A DNA stretch of 64,000 bases from [Bacillus] enclensis (GCF_001456935.1 NZ_KQ758484.1:252793-316792); one strand, 5' to 3'. Shown: positions 44,577-54,101, counted from the stretch's first letter. Notes: a model not told the origin generated them from the letters alone. Numbers and translations: made by a program.

Positions 44577-44585
44577 GGTTGATTC

Positions 44586-44814
44586 TCAATGTTTATTTCC
44601 CCGTTTAAAATTACCGGTGATCTTTGCCATCACTAATTGTTTTTCTTTTTCGCTTCCTGCCATTTTTACTCTTTTCATGAACTTGTCAGCTTCTTTCCCC
44701 CTTAAGTATTTTCACCTGCCTTCCTTCATAATCTATAAACACCATACCGTTTTTCATTTCCCTATATGTAAACGGAGATTCTTCCAGGCGGTTTCGTTTA
44801 TCGATATTCCCCAT
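44586..44814 (-). pseudogene. Frameshifted small conserved gene (about 75 residues)
   Basis: ATG 44814 (MGNIDKRNRLEESPFTYREM) follows AAAGGAGG. The frame reads to QVKILKG and then stops at a TGA. If one G is removed from the G5 run (CCCCC at 44697-44701 on the + strand), translation continues in good sense as KEADKFMKRVKMAGSEKEKQ and ends AKITGNFKRGNKH, giving a compact 75-residue protein like small Bacillus hypothetical proteins that end NFKRGN. It is either a real frameshift mutation or a homopolymer sequencing error. A third option, slippage-controlled expression, cannot be excluded. Confidence 0.65.
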
Positions 44815-44886
44815 CATCGCCCTCCTTTCTTTGAACAAGATCTATTGTTATATTCCAGAAAAGAAGGCATTTACCTTTTCCAGTTA

Positions 44887-44934
44887 CAAAAAAACGCAGT
44901 CCAACCCTGGGATTCACTCCCAAAGCCAAACTGC
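44887..44934 (-). terminator. Terminator of the phospholipase D-like gene
   Basis: On the minus strand GCAGTTTGGC...GGTTGGACTGC forms a long imperfect hairpin followed by GTTTTTTT. Confidence 0.75.
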
Positions 44935-44942
44935 ATTATTGA

Positions 44943-46913
44943 TTACTGAATTACACCGCCGGCATTCACATACCGCGCATTGAATTCCTGCAGAAACTGA
45001 TTTGTTACCGCAACATCATGGATGATCAGCATATTTTCATCATTTACATTGTTCCCGTTTTCACTCCAGTTCGTAGAACCGACGATGACGGTCGGATCAC
45101 TGGCCGTGTCTGCATCGATGATCATCGTTTTGGCATGGAGCTTTCTGCTTTCATTAGCAGAGTAAACCGGAGCCGGGTTGGCCCAGCGGATATTCGGGTT
45201 GTTTTCGCTCGTCTGGGATGCCGTCCTGCCGGTCATCTCGATGCTTGCTGACCACCACTGATTCCAGAAGCTCGCATCGAACAGTCCTTTGACATCAAAG
45301 CCTGTCAACGTCCCTTGATTGTCCTCATAGCTCCCTTCCCACTTGTTCTTCAGTTCATCTACCAAAGCTTGATCGCTCCAGGCGAAAATCGTGAAATAAG
45401 CATTCTCATCCGCTTCTGTTCTCACAAGTTCAGTCATACGCCCGACTGCATCATCACCTGATGAAAAATATACCTCGACTTCTTTCCCCCCGATCGTCAC
45501 TGAGTGAGGTGTATTATCGATTTTGCGCGTACTGAAGTTTGAAACCGTCTTATCAGGTGTTGTGGTCGCGCTCCCCCACATTTCCTCGAACTCTGTTTCA
45601 TAGATGGCAGCAAGCTCAGGAGAATGCACCTCTACGACATGCTGCTGGTTCCCGTCAAGAATTCCCTGATTCATATTCTCTTCTGATCCGTAAAGTCCTG
45701 TCACCGTATAGTTCCAACTGCCTGTGAACACCCATTGATCATCCACCACAGCAAATTTGTTGTGCATCTGGTTACCTGGTGAATAGTAACTGTCCGCAGC
45801 CTTCTCTTCACCTTCAACGAACAGATGACCTGTCGTCTCCGTGCTTCCCACCATCACCGTGCGCTGCGTGAAATCATTGAAATCGGCAGGCAGATTGTAC
45901 GCAGAACGTTTCGCGGCGTCTTCAACCGCAAACATCGGGGAATCCGACAGAATATGAGCATCGTCCGCCGTTCCTACGATCTTATCTTTTCCGCGGACAA
46001 GCTTCTCTAAATAAAGTCTCATTGTTTCATATCGTTCGGCATAATGAGGATCTGCCCCGTCCTTCGCATCGGCAAGGATACGCACATCGACTCCTTGAGC
46101 CGCTTTTTCCATGAGCGTATCAACCACACGCGGCAGATTGATTTCATATGTAGCAAAATCAATCGAGGTCGTCGCTTCGTTCAGCCTTTCAATCAATTGA
46201 TCTTCCAGATTCACATTATAGTTTGCCGCGTTGCCAGAAGATGCATATTGAGTTGCCGCACTTTTGTTGAAGAAGACATTGATTGCGCCAAGGTCCTCGC
46301 TGACATTCGTCAAGGATTCACTTCCGCTGCCTGAAGGAGGTGCAGACTGCTGGGAGTTAGGAGCCTTCGGTGTCCCGTATCCGCCTTCATAAGCAGTAGT
46401 AGATGTACCCCAGCTTGCTGCGCTCGTACCGGTCGCGGTGATGTCAGTTCTCTCCATCGCCGCCTTTGTCGTATTATCCCCCGCATACCAGCTGTCTACC
46501 TCGTCAACGACCGTTCCTGAAGCATCCTTCAAGTAGAGTACTTCATTCGAATTACCAAGACTTCCTGTATAAATCTGGTCCGCTGCCACACCTGAAATCG
46601 TGCTGTCACTTGTTCTTTCTAAAAGAAAATAGTCGTCCGCCGCCACCGATCCGCTTAACTGGATGGACGGTGAACCGTCCTGGGCTTCAAGCACCCATCC
46701 ATCAAGGGACAAGCTGGATGAAGATGCGTTATACAATTCAATCCATTCATCATTATAAGAAGCCGTCGTCCCCATCCAGGCGACTTCATTGATCACGGCC
46801 GTATTGGAGGCTGCCGCCGCTTCCTTAGTATCCGTGAACCCTTGTGGAACGAGGCTCCCCGCAAGCAATAACGCTGTACTCATTACTGACAAAGAAAACT
46901 TTTTCATGCTCAT
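44943..46913 (-). CDS. Secreted phospholipase D-like protein with lamin-tail domain
   Basis: This ~656-residue exported protein has a signal peptide (MKKFSLSVMSTALLLAGSLV), an N-terminal lamin-tail domain (~38-145: AVINEVAWMGTTASYNDEWIELYN, LDGWVLEAQDG, YFLLER), a Ser/Gly linker (~180-205) and a PLD catalytic region. Both HKD motifs are complete: HNKFAVVDDQWVFTGSWN and HAKTMIIDADTASDP...GSTNW. Such combinations occur in secreted nucleases and phosphodiesterases, so extracellular nucleic acid or phospholipid cleavage is likely. ATG 46913 is chosen; ATG 46907 is also possible. There is no sortase motif. An array lies upstream. Confidence 0.85.
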   Translation of the reverse strand: MSMKKFSLSVMSTALLLAGSLVPQGFTDTKEAAAASNTAVINEVAWMGTTASYNDEWIELYNASSSSLSLDGWVLEAQDGSPSIQLSGSVAADDYFLLERTSDSTISGVAADQIYTGSLGNSNEVLYLKDASGTVVDEVDSWYAGDNTTKAAMERTDITATGTSAASWGTSTTAYEGGYGTPKAPNSQQSAPPSGSGSESLTNVSEDLGAINVFFNKSAATQYASSGNAANYNVNLEDQLIERLNEATTSIDFATYEINLPRVVDTLMEKAAQGVDVRILADAKDGADPHYAERYETMRLYLEKLVRGKDKIVGTADDAHILSDSPMFAVEDAAKRSAYNLPADFNDFTQRTVMVGSTETTGHLFVEGEEKAADSYYSPGNQMHNKFAVVDDQWVFTGSWNYTVTGLYGSEENMNQGILDGNQQHVVEVHSPELAAIYETEFEEMWGSATTTPDKTVSNFSTRKIDNTPHSVTIGGKEVEVYFSSGDDAVGRMTELVRTEADENAYFTIFAWSDQALVDELKNKWEGSYEDNQGTLTGFDVKGLFDASFWNQWWSASIEMTGRTASQTSENNPNIRWANPAPVYSANESRKLHAKTMIIDADTASDPTVIVGSTNWSENGNNVNDENMLIIHDVAVTNQFLQEFNARYVNAGGVIQ

Positions 46914-47170
46914 ACCCTTTCCCCTTTCAAAATAGATGACAAATATAAAAAATAGATTACAGTACAAGTATATTTTGTCTTATTTTGCAGAGTAATAGGC
47001 TGAAGGGTGTTATTAATCTTATTATTTTGTAAATAGTGTTTTGGTTTTGTAAATTGATACTACTATACACCCAGGGTATTTCCTTAAATTTCATAGAACT
47101 TAATCCTTATCCTTTTTACGACAGTCGATGTGTTCGAATAGGACTAAAAGCCTGCATGTTAGCCGGGTAT

Positions 47171-47275
47171 GTGCGGAATTTCCGATATAAGTGCGAAATA
47201 TTTCGTATATGTGCGGAAATTTGGATATATGTGCGAATCCTCTGGATTTATGTGCGAACTACAAATTTATCTACA
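47171..47275 (-). repeat. 20-bp-period degenerate array, word CGCAC
   Basis: On the + strand GTGCG occurs at 47171, 47191, 47211, 47231 and 47252. Units on the minus strand read CGCACATAAATCC-AGA-GGATT. Each core is a palindrome with different arms: GGAA-T-TTCC (47175), CGAAATATTTCG (47194-47205), AATCC-TCT-GGATT (47236-47248). The rest of 46914-47315 is AT-rich spacer with no ORF behind a ribosome binding site. Confidence 0.78.
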
Positions 47276-47315
47276 TAATCCGACAGATTCAAACAACCTC
47301 TCTCTACCTGAAAAA

Positions 47316-47346
47316 TAAAAAACCCAGAAGCCTCTGCTTCCGGGTC
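47316..47346 (-). terminator. Terminator of the lia operon
   Basis: On the minus strand ACCCGGAAGC pairs with GCTTCTGGGT, followed by TTTTTTA. Confidence 0.85.
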
Positions 47347-47347
47347 C

Positions 47348-47980
47348 TTATTTGGCCAAATCATGTTTAAATGCATAAATCACGGCCTGTGTGCGGTCCT
47401 GCACCCCAAGCTTTGATAGGATATTGCTCACGTGCGTCTTCACAGTTTTCAAGGCGATGAATAATTCATCGGCTATTTCCTGGTTTGTCTTTCCCTGGGT
47501 CATCAGCAGGAGGATTTCGAGTTCACGGTTGGTCAGCTCCTCGTGAGGTTCGGAAACCGTGCGCTGCCTCATCCTGGTCATCATCTTTCCTGTCACCTCA
47601 GGTTCGAGGATGGATTGACCATGATACGTTTTGCGGACCGCTTCCGCGATTTCACTTGCTTTGGATGTTTTCAGCATATAACTGACAGCGCCCGCTTCGA
47701 GAGCCGGGTATACTTTATCGTCATCAAGGAAGCTTGTGACGATGATGATTTTCGCGTCTGGCCATTGACTGATAATTTCCTTCGTCGCCTGGATGCCGTC
47801 CATTTCTTTCATGACAAGGTCCATCAGGATGATGTCCGGACGCAGTTCAAGCGCGAGTTTCACCCCTTCACTCCCGTCCGAGGCTTCCCCGACGACTTCG
47901 ATATCAGACTGTGCAGACAGATAGGAGGATACACCGATCCTCACCATCTCGTGGTCATCTACAAATACGACTTTAATCAT
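47348..47980 (-). CDS. liaR: Response regulator LiaR
   Basis: This 210-residue NarL/FixJ-type regulator controls the cell-envelope stress response. The receiver domain shows [12 protein letters not shown], the phospho-acceptor Asp in [15 protein letters not shown] (~D54), and [34 protein letters not shown] as in LiaR/VraR. The C-terminal LuxR helix-turn-helix is [39 protein letters not shown] 47980 is 6 nt after AGGTG and overlaps liaS by 8 nt; the upstream GTG is less likely. It is the last gene of the operon before a terminator. Confidence 0.93.
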   Translation of the reverse strand: MIKVVFVDDHEMVRIGVSSYLSAQSDIEVVGEASDGSEGVKLALELRPDIILMDLVMKEMDGIQATKEIISQWPDAKIIIVTSFLDDDKVYPALEAGAVSYMLKTSKASEIAEAVRKTYHGQSILEPEVTGKMMTRMRQRTVSEPHEELTNRELEILLLMTQGKTNQEIADELFIALKTVKTHVSNILSKLGVQDRTQAVIYAFKHDLAK

Positions 47981-49022
47981 TTTCTTCACCTACATTCTCT
48001 ACAACCGGCACCTTCACCTCAAGGCGCGTGCCTTTATTTGGGATACTGATGATCTTGCATGTACCGCCGATCTCGATGGCTCTTTCCTTCATATTCTGAA
48101 GACCGTATGAACTCGTGGCTTTCGATTCGTTGACATCAAAGCCCTGGCCGTCGTCCACGACACGCATGATGATGATGGATTCCCTTTTGATCAACAGCAC
48201 TTCAAGGGACGAGGCCTTGGCATGCCGGAGAGTATTTGAAACCGATTCCTGGAGGATCCTGAACAGATGGTCCTCCACTCCCTTGTCGAGTTTCATATCC
48301 TCGATCTTCCATTGAATATCGAGAGGCACCTTTTGTGATAATTCGACCAGCAGCTCCTTCATTCCTTCTTGCAGGTCCTTACCCTTAAGTGCAACAGGGC
48401 GCAAGTGGAGAAGTAGTGCTCTCATTTCAAGCTGTGACTGATGGATCATCTGCTCGACCATCTTCAGCTGTTTTTCTTCCTGTGGCGTCCTTGTCGATGA
48501 CGGCGTCTCCGTGATTGCCGACATGAGCATGGAAGCGGCGAAGAGCTGCTGGCTGACTGAATCATGAAGCTCCCGGGCAAGCCGGTTGCGCTCCTGTGAG
48601 ACGATTTCCTGGATCCGCTTCTCCTGCTCCTCCGCTTTTTCATTGGCAAGCTTCTGTGAATACCTTGCCTGGTCGGCAAGATGCTTCCCCAGTGAGTCCA
48701 CTTTTTTCCAAATATGCTGTAGTTCTGCAGACGAGGACTCTGCCGGGGTGAAGGTCCTCCCCTGTTCTACATGGAGGAGGGCATCTTCGATTTCATGCAG
48801 CTGTTTTTTATGGAGCCAACCCGAGCGCAGACCGAATATGAGCCCGAGCAGGATGGTGACCAGAAGAATGAAGCCGGCCGCCGGTATGTCCATCACTTCG
48901 ACTTCCCATAAGAGGGACCAGTCTTCAAGCGGGTACAAATAGAAAAATGACAGGGACACGACAATCAATACACAAAGTGAAAAGAACAATCCGGCTGCCA
49001 GTTGTTTTCCGACCGTACTCAT
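47973..49022 (-). CDS. liaS: Sensor histidine kinase LiaS
   Basis: This 349-residue membrane kinase partners LiaR. Two membrane helices (~8-30 and ~45-65) flank a very short outer loop, as in intramembrane-sensing kinases. HAMP-like linker and coiled coil are followed by the HisKA_3 box [25 protein letters not shown] with the phosphorylated His. The ATPase domain shows [15 protein letters not shown] (N box) and [13 protein letters not shown] (G1). It overlaps liaF (49019-49022) and liaR, so the three are cotranslated. Confidence 0.93.
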   Translation of the reverse strand: MSTVGKQLAAGLFFSLCVLIVVSLSFFYLYPLEDWSLLWEVEVMDIPAAGFILLVTILLGLIFGLRSGWLHKKQLHEIEDALLHVEQGRTFTPAESSSAELQHIWKKVDSLGKHLADQARYSQKLANEKAEEQEKRIQEIVSQERNRLARELHDSVSQQLFAASMLMSAITETPSSTRTPQEEKQLKMVEQMIHQSQLEMRALLLHLRPVALKGKDLQEGMKELLVELSQKVPLDIQWKIEDMKLDKGVEDHLFRILQESVSNTLRHAKASSLEVLLIKRESIIIMRVVDDGQGFDVNESKATSSYGLQNMKERAIEIGGTCKIISIPNKGTRLEVKVPVVENVGEEND

Positions 49023-49750
49023 ATTCTCTTCACCTCTAAGTCACCGATCCAGAGGGAGGTCACAATCTTCACCCGCTGGCCTGCCGTTTCGTAACCCGGC
49101 GTTTGATAGTATAGGGATTGGTTGATCGCTTTCGGTTCCACACTTTCGAATATCTCAATCGAACCCGCGAGCACAGAGTGATGAATGCTTACTTCCACTT
49201 CATACGGGACGAGGATTTCCACATTCCCAAGGATATTGCGGACCGATACGACCGACGTCCCTTTCGGAAGCACTGTATTTCCCATATCGATGACAGAATC
49301 ACCGATGATCCCCTGGATGTTGATGTCATTCCATTCAAACACATCCTCAGGCGTGCGCTTTGTTCCGAACCATTCGTTTTGAAGGGCAGCTTTCTTCATG
49401 ATCAGCGGTTCCTGGGATTGCGTGAATGTTTCTTTGATGTCAGGCGCTATATATTTCGGATGTTTCTTCGAATCCGCAAATCTCATGATAATGAAAATTA
49501 AAATGGCAAAAAGCAAAAATTTAAATGCGACGGTATTGAATATATTGATCCCCAGGCTGATGACCCCGAACCAGAACAGGATCTTGCCTGATTTTTTATG
49601 AAGTTTCTTGCGGCCGAAATAAATGGCAAATGCCGCTAAGAAAAGAAAGACCAGAACCCCCCCGTCATAAAAAGAGACTTCCAAAAGGATGAGTAACGTA
49701 CCGATCAAAATGATCCAGCTGATGCCGTCTGAACGCAGTCTATTGAACAA
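49019..49750 (-). CDS. liaF: LiaF, negative regulator of LiaRS signalling
   Basis: This 243-residue protein has four N-terminal hydrophobic helices (~12-95), a linker, and a C-terminal cell-wall-active antibiotic response domain (DUF2154; GDSVIDMGNTVLPKGTSVVSVRNILGNVEILVPYEVEVSIHHSVLAGSI). LiaF keeps LiaS inactive without stress. AGGAGGAACCCC precedes the ATG. The order liaF-liaS-liaR with overlaps matches other Bacillales. Confidence 0.93.
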   Translation of the reverse strand: MFNRLRSDGISWIILIGTLLILLEVSFYDGGVLVFLFLAAFAIYFGRKKLHKKSGKILFWFGVISLGINIFNTVAFKFLLFAILIFIIMRFADSKKHPKYIAPDIKETFTQSQEPLIMKKAALQNEWFGTKRTPEDVFEWNDINIQGIIGDSVIDMGNTVLPKGTSVVSVRNILGNVEILVPYEVEVSIHHSVLAGSIEIFESVEPKAINQSLYYQTPGYETAGQRVKIVTSLWIGDLEVKRI

Positions 49751-49866
49751 AGGGGGTTCCTCCTTTCATGAATGTATGTATAGTATTTTATTTTTCCCCT
49801 GATAGTATGAAAGAGGGTGAACCCTGGATGGGCTCCCCCTTTTTTCTGTTATAAGAATACCATGTT

Positions 49867-50520
49867 TTACGATGGAATGGCTTCAGTTTCCTCTTTTTTC
49901 ATTTCTTTTTCCAATTTGGCGATTTTCGCATCGATTGTGTTGCGGTAATATGAGGAGTTCACCCCGTGCTCGAGTTGATCCAGGTACGTCTCGATCTCAT
50001 CGAATTTCGAGAACGAGGCGTTATTGTAGCCTGATGAAGATTCCAGCACGCTGTTCATCTTATTATGGGCGCGGGCGATATTTTCCCTGCCCATAAGCTC
50101 CATTCTTTTGATGTACATATCTTTCAGCTTATGCTTCATTTCCTCGTATTTTCTTTCGAGCTCATCCAGCTCTTTCACAGCCTTCAGCTTAAGATCCGCG
50201 ATGCGTTCTGCGCGCTCATCATAGTATTTTTGTTCCTGAAGGGCAAATTCGTAAAGCTCGGTTTCGCTTGCCTTTGAAGCCACTTCAGCCTGATGTTTTC
50301 TTTTTTCCGCAAGTTTCACTGCCTGCTGGTATTCTTTTGTGAATTCTTCTTTGAGAAGGTATTGGCGTTCGACCAGTTTCCTGACTTTTTCTACTTCGTT
50401 TTCGCATTGTCTGAGGTAGTGGTTAAGTACGGAGATCGGGTTTTTCTTCTCTTTTTTATCTAATGCTTCGTGCAGGTCGGACATGACTGTATTTTTGATT
50501 CTTTGGAATAAGTTTGGCAT
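49867..50520 (-). CDS. liaH: PspA/IM30 family protein, LiaH-like
   Basis: This 217-residue, almost entirely coiled-coil protein starts MPNLFQRIKNTVMSDLHEALDKKEKKNPISVLNHYLRQCENEVEKV, the PspA/IM30 pattern. It should form membrane-bound rings that protect the membrane during envelope stress. ATG 50520 is ~10 nt after AAAGGAGAG; the longer frame upstream runs into an intergenic repeat and is rejected. It sits just before liaF, but a 116-nt gap with hairpin sequence separates them. In B. subtilis liaH is the main LiaR target. Confidence 0.9.
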   Translation of the reverse strand: MPNLFQRIKNTVMSDLHEALDKKEKKNPISVLNHYLRQCENEVEKVRKLVERQYLLKEEFTKEYQQAVKLAEKRKHQAEVASKASETELYEFALQEQKYYDERAERIADLKLKAVKELDELERKYEEMKHKLKDMYIKRMELMGRENIARAHNKMNSVLESSSGYNNASFSKFDEIETYLDQLEHGVNSSYYRNTIDAKIAKLEKEMKKEETEAIPS

Positions 50521-50585
50521 GGTTTTTTCTCTCCTTTTGATATGTTTTTTATTACTATCGGTTTTGAACATGGACCGTTCCTTTT

Positions 50586-50705
50586 CGCTCCAGGCACTTG
50601 CTTTCCGCGGGGAGGAAGTCAAGCCTCCTCGGCGTTCCGCCTGCGGGGTCTCGACTTTTCCTCTATTTCCCGTCGGAGTCAAGTGCCTTCCGCTACAATC
50701 CACTC
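50586..50705. repeat. GC-rich Bacillaceae-type intergenic hairpin repeat
   Basis: The end arms AGGCACTTG (50592-50600) and CAAGTGCCT (50680-50688) are inverted, with further internal pairing (AAGTC / GACTT) around CTTTCCGCGGGG and TGCGGGGTCTCGAC. The base composition is clearly richer in GC than the flanks. Related sequence is at 55017-55390. A fragment resembling the 3' end of that copy (TCTTCGTCTTGCACTCC... then CAACCGCT) lies at 50786-50813, so 50521-50885 holds one and a half elements between the liaI-like gene and liaH. Confidence 0.75.
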
Positions 50706-50885
50706 TAGACATCCATCCAAGTATGAAAGTCTTATATTGTTAAACTGGATGCAAAACTCACACATTTTGCGCCTAAATGGGCGAGTCTTCGTCTTGCACT
50801 CCAATCAACCGCTGGATGGAACTTAAAATTCTCAAGACATACAACACTGCATTTTGTCTAGGGACCAAGATCTACTGATAAAACC

Positions 50886-51230
50886 CTAGTTCTTCAACTG
50901 AGACCATTCTCTTTCAAAATTGGTGAATGGGTCGTTTGATGTTTCTTGGATGATGATGTCTTGTTTTTTCCAGTTTTTGTAGATTACGTAGAGGACGTAG
51001 AGTGCGACGAGTCCGATGATGGCCGGGAAGTTGGATACTGTGGCGCTGAATGCCGCCAGTCCGATCAGGGCCCAAAGGACCTTTTTGAATGTTGAGTCTG
51101 TTTTAAGGAACGCCTTGACGCTGTAATACATAATCACCAGGGAAAGCGCGAGCCCCACGATCGGTCCTAAATTGGCAAGCAGCACGATCGCTGCGATCCC
51201 TCCCGCTAAGAGCAATCCGAATTTTTTCAT
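50886..51230 (-). CDS. Small membrane protein in the liaI position
   Basis: This 114-residue protein has hydrophobic segments at ~5-40 (LLLAGGIAAIVLLANLGPIVGLALSLVIMYYSV) and ~50-87, ending in a hydrophilic tail (DPFTNFEREWSQLKN). The tail and size fit the Lmo0954/LiaI-like proteins that precede PspA homologues and may anchor LiaH to the membrane. AAAGGAGGCAACAAC precedes the ATG. The gene is separated from liaH by a repeat insertion. Confidence 0.75.
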   Translation of the reverse strand: MKKFGLLLAGGIAAIVLLANLGPIVGLALSLVIMYYSVKAFLKTDSTFKKVLWALIGLAAFSATVSNFPAIIGLVALYVLYVIYKNWKKQDIIIQETSNDPFTNFEREWSQLKN

Positions 51231-51312
51231 TTGTTGTTGCCTCCTTTCTTCTTCATGTCTTTATCCTACCTGGTTTTCCGATTCCCCATAACGAGCTCTG
51301 GCTTTATTTTCA

Positions 51313-51332
51313 GCTAAGACTTGAGGCTTAGC
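51313..51332. promoter_or_regulatory. Inverted repeat upstream of the liaI-like gene, candidate LiaR site
   Basis: GCTAAGACTTGAGGCTTAGC (51313-51332) has perfect 6-bp arms and additional CT/AG symmetry, 83 nt before the start codon. The position suits a LiaR box, and the ACTT core is reminiscent of known ones. This is a prediction. Confidence 0.45.
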
Positions 51333-51349
51333 CCGGGTAGGACTGCATA

Positions 51350-51397
51350 TAAAAAAGCCCGTCCCCGCCGCTTTAAAGCGATGAGGGACGGGCTTTC
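51350..51397 (-). terminator. Terminator of pepF
   Basis: On the minus strand AAGCCCGTCCC pairs with GGGACGGGCTT, followed by TTTTATATG; an inner CGCTTTAAAGCG helix extends it. Confidence 0.88.
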
Positions 51398-51400
51398 GAT

Positions 51401-53179
51401 TTAGTTTGTCAGTTCAAGGAATTCATCGACATCGGCGATGCAGAGCTTTATGCCTTTTTCCCAGAATGCTTCCTGGGTGATGTCTTCCCCGAGGTGTTTC
51501 ATGGCGAGTTCTTCAACGTTCATGATTGCTGTATCGCGAAGCAGCGCCATATACTTCTCTTCATAATTCTCACCTGACTCGAGAGCCTTTGCGTAAATGC
51601 TCAGTGAGAACAGATAGCCGAAGGTGTACGGGAAGTTATAGAACGGTACACCTGTGATATAAAAATGGAGTTTGGATGCCCAGAAACGCGGATGCACTTC
51701 CCCCAGTGAACCTGCGAAAGCCTCTTTCTGGGCTGCCGCCATCAGTTCATTCAGTTTATCTGCAGAAACGATTCCTTTTTTACGCTCCTCATAGAAGCGG
51801 GTTTCAAACAGGTAGCGGGCATGGATGTTCATGAAGAAGGCGACGCTGCGCTGCAGTTTATCTTCCACAAGGGCGATTTTTTCTTCCTTCGTCTCCGCTT
51901 CCTTCACAGCTGCATCCGCGACGATCATTTCCGCGAAGGTTGAAGCTGTTTCAGCGACGTTCATCGCATAGTTGCGGTTTAGCGTATGCATCGGACGCAG
52001 GGCGTAGGAGTGGAAAGCATGCCCGAGTTCGTGAGCGAGCGTCGATACATTGGACATGCTCCCTGAATACGTCATGAAGATCCGTGACTGGTCGCTCATC
52101 GGAAATGATGTACAGAAGCCGCCAGGACGTTTGCCGGCACGGTCTTCCGCTTCGATCCAGCTGTCCTCGAACGCTTTTTCAGCAAATCCGGCCATTTCCT
52201 CCCCGAAACGGGCGAATTGCTTCAGGATGAAGCGGGCTCCTTCATCATAGCTCATCGTGCTCGTCGATTCGGCAACCGGTGCATCCTGATCGAACCAGTC
52301 GAGCTTCTCTTTGCCCAATAACTGCGCTTTCCGATTAAGATAGTCCACAAACGGAGCTTTATTTTTTGAAATCGCCCCCCACATTGCATCGAGTGTTTCC
52401 TGCTTCATGCGGTTATATTCAAGCGGCTCTTTCATGATATCTTCCCAGCCGCGCTTCTTGTAAACAGTCAACCGGAAACCGCCCAGGTGATTAAGCGTCT
52501 TCGCAAATAATTCTTCATTCTGCTTCCACGCCTCTTCCAGCTTTTCGAAAATCTCTTTCCTAGTTTGCTTATCAGGACTCGACAGCAGATTATTTGCCTG
52601 TCCGACCGAGAGCTGTCTGCCTTCATGCGTGATCTCCATTGAGCCGACAATCGTGTCATACATCTGGCCCCAGCCATGGTATCCGTCCACCGAAAGGGCG
52701 CCGATCAGCGCTTCCTCCGTGCTGGACAATTTATCTTTCGCCTTTTGTCTCCATTCATTTAAGACAAATGTGATTTCTTTTAACCTGTCATGCTGAAGGA
52801 GCTCCTCCCAAACTTCCTCGGAGCTGTCTGAGAGCTGCTGCTGAAATTTCGTGAAAACAGAAGAAAAATCCGCGCTTATGCTCGTGATTTCCCCCCTCAG
52901 CTCATCAGCTTTCCGGTCGTGCATGTTCTGGGCTTCAAGGCAGCTGACGAACGCCCCTGCCTGACGCAGATAAAGCATCACTTCTTTAGCTTCCTCAATC
53001 AAATTCCACACGAGATCGGCATCGCTGCCTGACTGCGGCGGGTGAAAAGCAATCGCATTTTCCTCGAAATGCGTTTTCATTTTTTTCAGCGTTTCGAGAT
53101 GTTCCCTGAATGCTTGTGACTCACTTCCGCCTTGAAAAAATACATCTAAATCCCATACATCAGAATATGTAGTGTTCAT
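51401..53179 (-). CDS. pepF: M3-family oligoendopeptidase F
   Basis: This 592-residue cytoplasmic zinc metallopeptidase cleaves oligopeptides. The HExxH site is in STLAHELGHAFHSYAL (~residue 380), with the third ligand Glu in NVAETASTFAEMIV about 25 residues later. The N-terminal all-helical oligoendopeptidase domain and C-terminal FYNFPYTFGYLFSLSIYAK are typical, as is the length. GGGGGCAAT lies before the ATG. It is a single-gene unit. Confidence 0.94.
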   Translation of the reverse strand: MNTTYSDVWDLDVFFQGGSESQAFREHLETLKKMKTHFEENAIAFHPPQSGSDADLVWNLIEEAKEVMLYLRQAGAFVSCLEAQNMHDRKADELRGEITSISADFSSVFTKFQQQLSDSSEEVWEELLQHDRLKEITFVLNEWRQKAKDKLSSTEEALIGALSVDGYHGWGQMYDTIVGSMEITHEGRQLSVGQANNLLSSPDKQTRKEIFEKLEEAWKQNEELFAKTLNHLGGFRLTVYKKRGWEDIMKEPLEYNRMKQETLDAMWGAISKNKAPFVDYLNRKAQLLGKEKLDWFDQDAPVAESTSTMSYDEGARFILKQFARFGEEMAGFAEKAFEDSWIEAEDRAGKRPGGFCTSFPMSDQSRIFMTYSGSMSNVSTLAHELGHAFHSYALRPMHTLNRNYAMNVAETASTFAEMIVADAAVKEAETKEEKIALVEDKLQRSVAFFMNIHARYLFETRFYEERKKGIVSADKLNELMAAAQKEAFAGSLGEVHPRFWASKLHFYITGVPFYNFPYTFGYLFSLSIYAKALESGENYEEKYMALLRDTAIMNVEELAMKHLGEDITQEAFWEKGIKLCIADVDEFLELTN

Positions 53180-53366
53180 AATTGCCCCCTATTTTTATCT
53201 AATACCTGTCTTTGTATTATTCTCGATTCATGGACTGAATCCTCCCATTAATCGAAAGATATTTCGACTCTCTAAAAAAAGATTAACCCTGACAGAACAG
53301 TGGAATAGTATTTAAAAATATATCTCGAGCATAGATTTAGTTTAGACAAAGATGGGAGGACTACTT

Positions 53367-54101
53367 TTGACAAAATTGATATTGAACATCCTGGCCTTTG
53401 CACTTGTCATTATCATGAACACGCTTGCTGTCACACTGCCGCTCAATAATCAGTCGACATCTGAGATCAGCAACCGATTGGATATCCTGCTGACTCCGGC
53501 AGGTTATGTATTCTCGATATGGAGCTTGATTTATTTACTGTTGGGCGTGTGGATACTGAGGATGATCCCTAAAAGCAGGAGGGAGCTGCCTCTTTATCAG
53601 AACACGAGCGGTCTCTTCATACTGAGCTGTCTGCTGAATTCCGGCTGGATCCTTGTCTGGCATTATAATTATTTTCTCGTTTCTGTATTTGTAATGATCG
53701 GCCTGTTCCTGACCCTCGCATCACTTTACAGAGCGGTGAAACGGACGGACCCGGCTCTCTTGGATATGGCCCCATTTTCAATTTATTTTGGGTGGATCTC
53801 GATAGCAATGATCGTTAACATCCTCTACTACTTTACCGACATCGGTCTGATTGGAGAGGGCAGTGCCGGCAGTTTCTGGTCTTACGGCGGCCTGCTGATT
53901 GCAACGGTGCTTGCGATAGTGGTCAGAGTTTCTCAAAAGGACTGGCTGTATCCGCTTGTCTTCGTTTGGGCGTTTGTTGGGATCGGCATGAAAAACTTAG
54001 ATGCACATGGAGCATTTGCTTATACCGCATACACCCTGGCTATCGTCATTCTGCTCATCACCCTGTTCTACCGAAAGACCCGCATTCCCGGACGTCCTTA
54101 A
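53367..54101 (+). CDS. TspO/MBR-related membrane protein
   Basis: This 244-residue protein has seven hydrophobic segments. FSIWSLIYLLLGVWI (residues ~53-67) and LSCLLNSGWILVWHYNYFLVSVFVMIGLFLTL (~93-124) recall TspO/MBR motifs, but the protein is longer than canonical ~155-residue TspO, as in a known larger subgroup. TTG 53367 is 7-8 nt after GGGAGGA; the ATG at 53352 overlaps the ribosome binding site. Ligand (porphyrin or other) is unknown. Confidence 0.75.
   Translation: MTKLILNILAFALVIIMNTLAVTLPLNNQSTSEISNRLDILLTPAGYVFSIWSLIYLLLGVWILRMIPKSRRELPLYQNTSGLFILSCLLNSGWILVWHYNYFLVSVFVMIGLFLTLASLYRAVKRTDPALLDMAPFSIYFGWISIAMIVNILYYFTDIGLIGEGSAGSFWSYGGLLIATVLAIVVRVSQKDWLYPLVFVWAFVGIGMKNLDAHGAFAYTAYTLAIVILLITLFYRKTRIPGRP

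Noticed and set aside
44521..44949. 142-residue ORF on the + strand after the small membrane protein gene
   Set aside because: The region holds a terminator and, on the other strand, a ribosome-binding-site-preceded frameshifted gene with sensible protein sequence.
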